Assembly: GCA_030041455.1 (NCBI GenBank)
Contig: JASHNV010000113.1
Span: forward strand, 1 to 37,191
DNA length: 37,191 nt
From: Spirochaetia bacterium
GTDB lineage: Bacteria; Spirochaetota; Spirochaetia; DAHUYW01
Direction: 5' to 3'
Made by a program: the position numbers and the translations under genes. The notes under the pieces were generated by a model. The model did no database searches. It saw only the letters and a program-made list of their open reading frames with translations, and was not told where the DNA came from. Below, in pieces: positions 31,394-37,191 of the stretch; position 1 is the first letter of the stretch, and each line of letters starts with the position of its first letter.

Positions 31394-32272
31394 ATGCTGA
31401 AAGCTCGTCGGAATCAGATCAACGGTCTCCTTTTCGTCTCCCCTTGGATCGTGGGCTTTCTCGTGTTCATCACCTATCCGGTGCTCGCGTCGCTGTACTA
31501 CTCCCTCACGAAGTACGACGTGATCCACCCTCCCGAGTTCCGCGGGCTGGGGAACTACCTCGATCTCATCCTCCGCGACGACGTGTTTCGCATCGCGCTC
31601 CTGAACACGCTCTACATGATCGTCGTGGGGACCGTCGTGATCACGGTGGTCACCATCACGATCGCGATCGTGCTCAACAACCGGCAGATCCGGGGCCTCT
31701 CGGTGTTCCGGGTGGTCTTTTTCATTCCCACCCTCGTCCCGCTCGTGATTCTCTGCATCGTCTGGATCTGGATCCTTCAGCCGCAGACCGGCCTGCTCAA
31801 CACCTGTCTCTCCTACGTCGGCATCCGCGGGCCCGGGTGGCTCGCCGATCCGCGCCTCGCGAAGCCGGCCTTCATCATGATGTTCCTCTGGACCTCCGGA
31901 GGCGCGGTGATCATCTACCTCGCGGGGCTTCAGGACATTCCCGAGACGCTCTACGAGGTCGCCTCGATCGACGGAGCGGGCTTCCTCAGGCGGACCTTCA
32001 CGATTACGGTGCCGCTCCTCTCGCCGGTCATCCTTTTCAACGTCGTGACCTACGTCATCGGGATTTTCCAGTCGTTCGCCGAGTCGTTCATCATCACGTC
32101 GGGCGGGCCCGACCGCTCGACGCTCTTTTACTCGCTCTACCTGTACCAGAACGCATTCCAGTACTTCAAGATGGGCCTCGCCTCCGCGATGGCATGGATC
32201 CTGTTGATCATCGCCGCGCTGTTCATCGCGATCCTGCTCGGCCTGGAGAGGCGGTTCGGCTACCGGCAGTGA
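31394..32272 (+). CDS. ABC sugar transporter permease, MalF/UgpA type
   Basis: The 292-residue six-helix protein starts like MalF/UgpA permeases (RNQINGLLFVSPWIVGFLVFITYPVLASLYYSLTKYDV). It has the EAA loop DIPETLYEVASIDGAGFLRRTFTITVPLLSP and ends ...LGLERRFGYRQ. It starts 6 nt after the MalG-type gene. With the binding protein it forms an importer lacking an ATPase gene in this window; a shared MsmK-like ATPase encoded elsewhere would have to energise it. GCGC-GAAA-GCGC (32281-32292), a small tetraloop hairpin, follows the stop. Confidence 0.93.
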   Translation: MLKARRNQINGLLFVSPWIVGFLVFITYPVLASLYYSLTKYDVIHPPEFRGLGNYLDLILRDDVFRIALLNTLYMIVVGTVVITVVTITIAIVLNNRQIRGLSVFRVVFFIPTLVPLVILCIVWIWILQPQTGLLNTCLSYVGIRGPGWLADPRLAKPAFIMMFLWTSGGAVIIYLAGLQDIPETLYEVASIDGAGFLRRTFTITVPLLSPVILFNVVTYVIGIFQSFAESFIITSGGPDRSTLFYSLYLYQNAFQYFKMGLASAMAWILLIIAALFIAILLGLERRFGYRQ

Positions 32273-32362
32273 GGGCGCTCGCGCGAAAGCGCCGTTCGGC
32301 CCCGGGTCGCCCGAGACGCGCCGGCCGGCAACCCTCGAGGAAAACGTAAGGAGGAGAAATCG

Positions 32363-32818
32363 ATGGAAAACGCCATTCTCGGAACGCACGTCGTCGCCCA
32401 GGTGGGCATACTCGTCCGCGACATCGAGAAATCCGCGCAGGTCTACGCCGACTTTCTCGGCGTGGAGAAACCGGAAATCCGGCTCACCGACGCGATCGAC
32501 CGGGCGCAGACCAAGTTCAAGGGCAAGCCCTCGACGGCGCGCGCGAAGCTCGCCTTCTTCAAGGTCGGGCCGACCTTGGACATCGAGCTCATCGAGCCCG
32601 ACAAGGAGCCGAGCACCTGGAGGAACGACCTCGATCGCAAGGGGGAGGGGGTCCACCACCTCGCCTTCGTGGTGAAGGACATGAGGGACAAGGTCGTGAA
32701 GCTCGAGCGCGAGGGCATGACGCTCCTGCAGACCGGGGAATACACCGGAGGGCGGTACGCCTACTTCGACGCCGAGCGGGACCTGAAGGTCGTCGTCGAG
32801 CTTCTGGAGAACGACTGA
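32363..32818 (+). CDS. VOC-family protein 2, paralogue of the operon's first gene
   Basis: The 151-residue protein has the same fold and order as the VOC protein at 28529-28975: VAQVGILVRDIEKSAQVYADFLGV, KGKPSTARAKLAFFKVGPTLDIELIEPDKEPSTW, GEGVHHLAFVVKDMRDKVVKLEREG, TGGRYAYFDAERDLKVVVELLEND. Here too the first metal His is Gln (Q13), but the final Glu (E146) is kept, so the two copies differ in their metal sites. AAGGAGGAG is about 8 nt before the ATG. It lies between the permeases and an aldo/keto reductase in the same operon. Two diverged copies suggest a heterodimer or two successive reactions. Confidence 0.85.
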   Translation: MENAILGTHVVAQVGILVRDIEKSAQVYADFLGVEKPEIRLTDAIDRAQTKFKGKPSTARAKLAFFKVGPTLDIELIEPDKEPSTWRNDLDRKGEGVHHLAFVVKDMRDKVVKLEREGMTLLQTGEYTGGRYAYFDAERDLKVVVELLEND

Positions 32819-32851
32819 GTCCGGAGGGCCTTCCGGATTCGGATCGTCACC

Positions 32852-33793
32852 ATGAGCGCGGCGCGGAAGCCGGCGAAGATTCCCGGAGGTCTCGGGCTCG
32901 GATGCTGGGAGTTCTCGGATATCGGAAGCGGGCCGCCGAGCGACGAGCGCTCGATCGAGATCATTCGCACCGCGCTCTCCCTCGGAGTCCGGCACTTCGA
33001 CACGGCGCAGGATTACGGCGACGGTCACTCCGAGCGCGTCCTCGGGCGGGCGATCGCCTCGGTCCCGGGCGGGATTTTCGTCGCGACGAAGACCCACGCC
33101 GCCGGGCGCGCCGACACGATCAGCCGGGTCGAGGAGTCCCTCGCCCGGTTGGGGAGGAGCTCGGCCGACCTGTTCTACGTCCATTGGCCGCACCGGGGCG
33201 TCGACCTCCGTCCCATGATGGAGGCGCTTGAAGAGCTCCGCTCGCGCGGTCTCATCCGGCTGATCGGGGTGAGCAATTTCGGCGTCGAGGAGATGGCGCT
33301 CGCGGGAGAGGCGTGCAGGATCGACGTCCACCAGCTCTGCTACAACCTGCTCTGGCGGTTTCCGGAGCGGGAGGTGATCCCCTACTGCCGTGAGAACGGC
33401 ATCGAGATCGTGACCTACAGCTCGATCGCCCAGGGGCTCCTCTCCGATACGCCCCGCTCGCCCGAGGCGTTCGATCCGGGCGACGCCCGCCGGAGAACCG
33501 TGTACTACCGCGACGACGTTTGGCCGCGCCTTCGGGAGGCGGTCGACGCGATGCGCTCGATCGCGAGGAGGGCCTCCCTTCCCTTGAGCACGCTCGCGAT
33601 CCGGTGGCTGCTCGGCCGTCCGGGCGTCGCGGGCGTCCTCGTCGGCGCACGGTCGGTGGAGCAGCTTCGAAGCAACGTCGAGGCCGCATCGGGCGGGCTC
33701 GACCCGGCGACGGAAGGCGAGCTCGACCTCGCATCGGCGGAGGCGATGCGTCACATCCCCGATGTCGGGAACATCTTTCTCTTCTATCCGTGA
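32852..33793 (+). CDS. Aldo/keto reductase of the arabinoside operon
   Basis: The 313-residue TIM-barrel oxidoreductase has the full catalytic tetrad D50 and Y55 (HFDTAQDYGDGHSE), K80 (FVATKTHAAG) and H111 (FYVHWPHRG), plus the cofactor loop VLVGARSVEQLRSNVEAA. It is clearly different from the aldo/keto reductase at 21357-22343. The substrate pocket region (VHQLCYNLLWRFPEREVIPYCRENGIEIVTYSSIAQGLL) fits the sugar or sugar-ketone reductase branch. It lies 33 nt after VOC protein 2 and 62 nt before GH51 in the same orientation, so it probably acts on the same substrate family. Confidence 0.93.
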   Translation: MSAARKPAKIPGGLGLGCWEFSDIGSGPPSDERSIEIIRTALSLGVRHFDTAQDYGDGHSERVLGRAIASVPGGIFVATKTHAAGRADTISRVEESLARLGRSSADLFYVHWPHRGVDLRPMMEALEELRSRGLIRLIGVSNFGVEEMALAGEACRIDVHQLCYNLLWRFPEREVIPYCRENGIEIVTYSSIAQGLLSDTPRSPEAFDPGDARRRTVYYRDDVWPRLREAVDAMRSIARRASLPLSTLAIRWLLGRPGVAGVLVGARSVEQLRSNVEAASGGLDPATEGELDLASAEAMRHIPDVGNIFLFYP

Positions 33794-33855
33794 AGAGCAT
33801 CGCCGCCCCGGGGCAATCTCGAAGATCGCGCGACCCGACACCAGGAGGCACGCAT

Positions 33856-35358
33856 GTGAACGCAAAGGCGACCGTCGACAGAGATTTCGCGATCGGAAAG
33901 ATCGACCCGAGGATCTACGGCTCGTTCATCGAGCATCTCGGGCGCGTCATTTACGGCGGGATCTACGAGCCGCTCCATCCTCGCGCGGACGCGAACGGCT
34001 TCCGCCGGGACGTCATCGACGTCGTCAAAGAGCTTCGGGTTCCGCTCATCCGCTACCCGGGAGGCAACTACAGCTCAAGCTACGACTGGCGGGACAGCGT
34101 CGGTCCGGTCGCCGAGCGGCCGGCGCGGCCCGATCTCGCGTGGAGGTCGCTTGAGCCCAACACCTTCGGGCTCGACGAGCTCGACCGGTGGTCGAAGGAG
34201 CTCCCCGCGGGAGTCTTGATGACGCTCAACATGGGGACGCAGGGCCTTCGGGAAGCGATCGAGCTCCTCGAATACTGCAATCTGCCCGGGGGAACCTCGC
34301 TCAGCGATCTGCGCAGGCGCCACGGTCGGGAGAAGCCCTACGGGATCAAGCTCTGGTGCCTCGGAAACGAGATCGACGGCCCGTGGCAGGTCGGACAGAA
34401 GTCGGCCGCCGAGTACGGGAGGCTCGCAAACGAGACCGCGAAGGCGATGAAGCTCCTCGACCCCGAGGTCAAAGTCTGCGTCTGCGGGAGCTCCTTCCTC
34501 AAGATGCCGACCTTCCCGGAGTGGGAGCAGACTGTCCTCGATCTGTGTTACGACAACGTGGACTATCTGTCGCTTCACACCTATTGCCGAAACGAGCGCG
34601 CCGAGCGCTCCGCCTATCTCGCGGAGCCCGTCGGGATGGAGCGCTACCTCGAGACTGCGCTCGGCGTGTGCGACCGCGTGAGGCTCAAGAAGGGAGCGGC
34701 AAAAAGGCTGGACGTCTCGTTCGACGAGTGGAACGTCTGGCCGAGGGCGAGGGAGTCCGACCGGGATCGCGACCCCTGGCAGGTCGCTCCGCCCCTTCTC
34801 GAAGAGGCCTATACGACGGAGGACGCGCTTGTCTTTGCCTGCATGCTCAACGTACTCTTACGGCACGCCGAGCGGGTGCCGATCGCCTGCCTCTCGCTCC
34901 TCGTGAACGCGCTCGCGCCCATCATGACGGAGACCGGCGGCGCCGTGTGGAGGCAAACGACGTTCTATCCGTTCAAGTACGCCTGCCTCTACGGCACCGG
35001 CTCGTCGCTTCGCCTCGCCGTCGACGGTCCGGTCTACGAGGATCGGGTCTTCGGAAGCGTGCCCTTTCTGGACGCCTCGGCCGCCTACGACTCGGCGCGC
35101 GGGGAGATCGCCGTTTTCCTCGTGAACCGAAGCGACGCCTCGGCGATCGACCTCGAGCTCGCGCTCGGTCGCGGCGAGCATGCCGAGCTCATCGAGCATG
35201 TCGTGCTCGAAAGCGGGGATCCGATGGCGGGAAACGACGCCGGCTCCCCCGGTCGGGTGGTTCCTCGGCGAAAAGACGGCCCGAGCGAATCGGTCGGGGG
35301 AGCATTTCGGCTGAGTCTCCCGGCATTTTCTTGGAACATGATTCGCCTCGCGCTGTAG
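33856..35358 (+). CDS. abfA: GH51 alpha-L-arabinofuranosidase
   Basis: The 500-residue retaining glycosidase removes alpha-L-arabinofuranosyl groups from arabinan, arabinoxylan or their oligosaccharides. The acid/base Glu is E172 in WCLGNEIDGPWQVG and the nucleophile is E291 in VSFDEWNVWPR; IYGSFIEHLGRVIYGGIYEP, RYPGGNYSSSYDWRDSVGP and EPNTFGLDEL are GH51 hallmarks. No signal peptide is present, so it works on imported oligosaccharides in the cytoplasm. The start is GTG 33856: AGGAGG (33843-33848) lies 7 nt upstream, while the overlapping ATG at 33854 is followed at once by TGA. Length is normal for intracellular GH51 enzymes. Confidence 0.96.
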   Translation: MNAKATVDRDFAIGKIDPRIYGSFIEHLGRVIYGGIYEPLHPRADANGFRRDVIDVVKELRVPLIRYPGGNYSSSYDWRDSVGPVAERPARPDLAWRSLEPNTFGLDELDRWSKELPAGVLMTLNMGTQGLREAIELLEYCNLPGGTSLSDLRRRHGREKPYGIKLWCLGNEIDGPWQVGQKSAAEYGRLANETAKAMKLLDPEVKVCVCGSSFLKMPTFPEWEQTVLDLCYDNVDYLSLHTYCRNERAERSAYLAEPVGMERYLETALGVCDRVRLKKGAAKRLDVSFDEWNVWPRARESDRDRDPWQVAPPLLEEAYTTEDALVFACMLNVLLRHAERVPIACLSLLVNALAPIMTETGGAVWRQTTFYPFKYACLYGTGSSLRLAVDGPVYEDRVFGSVPFLDASAAYDSARGEIAVFLVNRSDASAIDLELALGRGEHAELIEHVVLESGDPMAGNDAGSPGRVVPRRKDGPSESVGGAFRLSLPAFSWNMIRLAL

Positions 35359-35417
35359 GCGCCCGGGGCGGATGTGAACTCTACGAGCTCAAGCGCGACG
35401 GAAGGAGACGATGGAAT

Positions 35418-36080
35418 ATGAAACGTGCATTGATCGTGAGGGGAGGCTGGGACGGGCATGAGCCGGTCAAGGTATCGGAGCTCCTCGGGGGGCTTTTGCG
35501 CGAGAACGGGTTCGAGGTGGAGATCTCCGATACCCTCGACTCTTTCAACGACGCCGACGCGCTGAAGCGCTTGAGCCTCATCGTGCCGATCTGGTCGATG
35601 GGGCGCATTCTCCCCGAGCAGGAGAAGGCGGTGCTCTCGGCCGTCGAGTCGGGGGTCGGGATCGGCGGATGCCACGGAGGCATGTGCGATTCCTTCCGCG
35701 AGAGCGTCGGGTGGCAGTTCCTGACCGGCGGGCAGTGGGTCGCTCATCCCGGAAACGACGGCGTCGAGTACGTCGTGAACGTGAGGAGCGCCTCGAGCCC
35801 GATAACCCAGGGCATCGGCGATTTTCCGGTGAAGAGCGAGCAGTACTACATGCACGTCGACCCCGCCGTCGAAGTGCTCGCGACGACGAGGTTTCCGATC
35901 GCGCCGGGTCCCTACGCCTCGAACGGCCAGGTCGACATGCCCGTCGTCTGGACGAAGCGCTGGGGCAGGGGAAGGGTGTTCTTCTCCTCCCTCGGCCACC
36001 ACGCCGACGTCATCGATCACGGCCCCGCGCTCGAGATCGTCCGCCGCGGCCTCATCTGGGCGTCGGCGGAGGACCCGTGA
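35418..36080 (+). CDS. ThuA-like (trehalose-utilisation) family protein
   Basis: The 220-residue protein has the class-I-glutamine-amidotransferase-like ThuA fold: ALIVRGGWDGHEPVKVSELLGGLL, DALKRLSLIVPIWSMGRI, GVGIGGCHGGMCDSF with the GGCHGG elbow, GQWVAHPGND, DFPVKSEQYYMHVDPAVEVLATTRF, and MPVVWTKRWGRGRVFFSSLGHHADV. ThuA proteins act with Gfo/Idh-type ThuB in catabolism of 3-keto-disaccharides. Here too a Gfo/Idh gene follows after 20 nt. GGAG stands 12 nt before ATG 35418; an out-of-frame ATG lies at 35411. Its partner reaction in an arabinoside operon is open. Confidence 0.88.
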   Translation: MKRALIVRGGWDGHEPVKVSELLGGLLRENGFEVEISDTLDSFNDADALKRLSLIVPIWSMGRILPEQEKAVLSAVESGVGIGGCHGGMCDSFRESVGWQFLTGGQWVAHPGNDGVEYVVNVRSASSPITQGIGDFPVKSEQYYMHVDPAVEVLATTRFPIAPGPYASNGQVDMPVVWTKRWGRGRVFFSSLGHHADVIDHGPALEIVRRGLIWASAEDP

Positions 36081-36100
36081 GGCTCGAAGGAGAGCGCGGC

Positions 36101-37191
36101 ATGAGAAAGGTACGAATCGGGATCATAGGCTGCGGAAACATCAGCGGCATCTACCTCAAGAACTGCACCACGCGCTTCGGCGCGCTCGAGGTCGCCGCCG
36201 TCGCCGATCTCGTCGCGGAGCGCGCCGAGGCGCGGGCGAAGGAGTTCGGGGTGCCCCGCGCATGCCGGGTCGACGAGCTCCTCGCCGATCCCTCGATCGA
36301 GCTCGTCGTCAACCTGACGGTTCCGAAGGCTCACGCGGAGGTGTCCCTCGCGGCGCTCGCCGCGGGCAAGCACGTCTACGCCGAAAAGCCGCTTGCGCTC
36401 TCGATCGAGGAGGGAAGGCGGGTGGTGGAGGCGGCGAAGGAGCTGCGCCTGCGCGCGGGCGGAGCTCCGGACACCTTCCTCGGCGGCGGACTTCAGACCT
36501 GCCGCAAGCTGATCGACGACGGATGGATCGGAAAGCCCGTCGCGGCCACCGCCTTCCTCGGCAACCACGGTCACGAGGGCTGGCATCCCGATCCGGAGTT
36601 CTACTACAAGCCCGGCGGAGGGCCGCTTTTCGACATGGGTCCCTACTATCTCACCGCGCTCGTCTCCCTCATGGGCCCGGTGAAGAGGGTTTCGGGCTCC
36701 GCGCGGCGAACCTTCGAGAAGCGGACCATCACGAGCGCGCCGCGCCGCGGCGAGGAGATCCGCGTCGAGGTTCCCACCCACGTCGCGGGAACTCTCGAGT
36801 TCGAGAACGGCGCGATTGCGACGCTCGTGACGAGCTTCGACGTGTGGGGCCATTCGGTGCCGAACCTCGAGATCTACGGCACCGACGGCTCCCTGAGATT
36901 GCCCGACCCGAACACCTTCGGCGGACCGGTGCTCGTCAAACGCGCCGGAGCGGCCGACTGGAAGGAGCTGCCCCTCACGCACGGGTTCGCCGAGAACTCG
37001 CGCGGGCTCGGCGTCGCCGACCTTGCGCGGGCGGTCGTTCTCGGCGGTGCGCACCGCGCGAGCGTCGAGATGACCTTCCACGTCCTCGAGATCATGTGCC
37101 GGCTCCTCGATGCCGCGGCGGAGGGGCGGCGCATCGAGCTCGCAAGCACGTGCGCCCGGCCCCTTCCGCTCGCGACGGGATCTCCCGAGGG
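36101..37191 (+). CDS. Gfo/Idh/MocA-family NAD(P)-dependent oxidoreductase (runs off the window)
   Basis: The frame from ATG 36101 stays open for 363 codons to the window edge, close to full family length (about 340-390). The N-terminal Rossmann motif is RIGIIGCGNISGIY, then VAAVADLVAERAEARAKEFGV, NLTVPKAHAEVSLAALAAGKHVYAEKPLALS with the EKP signature, and the C-terminal beta-sheet domain (GGGLQTCRKLIDDGWIGKP, YYKPGGGPLFDMGPYYLTALVSLMGPVKRVSGSA, then HVAGTLEFENGAIATLVTSFDVWGH). These enzymes oxidise or reduce ring carbons of sugars and glycosides. It follows the ThuA gene by 20 nt (GAAGGAGAG before the ATG), the ThuA-ThuB pairing known from keto-disaccharide catabolism. No stop is visible, so a few C-terminal residues may be missing. 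Confidence 0.92.
   Translation, partial: MRKVRIGIIGCGNISGIYLKNCTTRFGALEVAAVADLVAERAEARAKEFGVPRACRVDELLADPSIELVVNLTVPKAHAEVSLAALAAGKHVYAEKPLALSIEEGRRVVEAAKELRLRAGGAPDTFLGGGLQTCRKLIDDGWIGKPVAATAFLGNHGHEGWHPDPEFYYKPGGGPLFDMGPYYLTALVSLMGPVKRVSGSARRTFEKRTITSAPRRGEEIRVEVPTHVAGTLEFENGAIATLVTSFDVWGHSVPNLEIYGTDGSLRLPDPNTFGGPVLVKRAGAADWKELPLTHGFAENSRGLGVADLARAVVLGGAHRASVEMTFHVLEIMCRLLDAAAEGRRIELASTCARPLPLATGSPE

Noticed and set aside
30665-33865. A 1066-codon open frame on the minus strand across the transporter and VOC genes
   Set aside because: It is antisense to several well-recognised genes; its product is rich in Arg, Asp, Glu and His without domains. High-GC coding DNA often leaves such antisense frames open.
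1-37191. tRNA, rRNA, CRISPR arrays, insertion sequences or prophage genes
   Set aside because: Looked for cloverleaf patterns, regularly spaced repeats, transposase motifs and terminal repeats in the gaps on both strands and saw none; a covariance-model and IS search would be the decisive test.

Overview
The window comes from a high-GC bacterium (about two thirds G+C by eye). It has an outer membrane (TonB-dependent receptor, ExbB/ExbD/TonB), ferments anaerobically (pyruvate formate-lyase and its activase), and takes up sugars through an ABC transporter whose binding protein is a lipoprotein. A lipid-anchored sugar-binding protein together with an outer-membrane TonB system fits a free-living spirochaete best, but this is inference; no rRNA or other marker gene is present.

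Layout. 1-180 is the tail of an ammonium transporter with a terminator, followed by a hairpin-rich stretch, a small secreted protein and a frameshifted, truncated SPFH/band-7 gene that keeps a good promoter. 1761-6807 is a compact operon: TonB-dependent receptor, orphan lipoprotein, exbB, exbD, tonB. 6848-10076 is a pflB-pflA unit with its own promoter and a strong nested terminator. 10755-12492 is a divergent DJ-1/PfpI hydratase and GlxA-type regulator pair around a short palindrome. 12568-14009 holds beta-carbonic anhydrase, a MarR remnant and a GNAT acetyltransferase. 14184-17358 is a PadR-controlled drug-efflux operon (MFS DHA2 plus HlyD adaptor). 17748-18926 is an AAA ATPase/DUF4143 protein.

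From about 19.2 kb to the right edge the content is mainly carbohydrate and sugar-acid metabolism: a DenD-like dehydrogenase divergent from an SMP-30 lactonase, an aldo/keto reductase, an old-yellow-enzyme homologue, a LacI regulator, a cupin protein with a structured leader and a uORF, a hydroxypyruvate-isomerase-like TIM barrel, and a second LacI regulator. The last block (28438-37191, all plus strand) begins with a promoter and a LacI-type palindrome. It encodes two paralogous VOC proteins flanking an ABC sugar transporter that lacks an ATPase, a second aldo/keto reductase, a GH51 alpha-L-arabinofuranosidase, a ThuA-like protein and a Gfo/Idh/MocA oxidoreductase running off the edge. Together these suggest uptake of arabinose-containing oligosaccharides, with cleavage plus possibly oxidative (keto-glycoside type) processing. 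This last block, with its unexplained paired VOC proteins, is the best candidate for an undescribed system. I saw no tRNA, rRNA, CRISPR array, insertion sequence or prophage gene.
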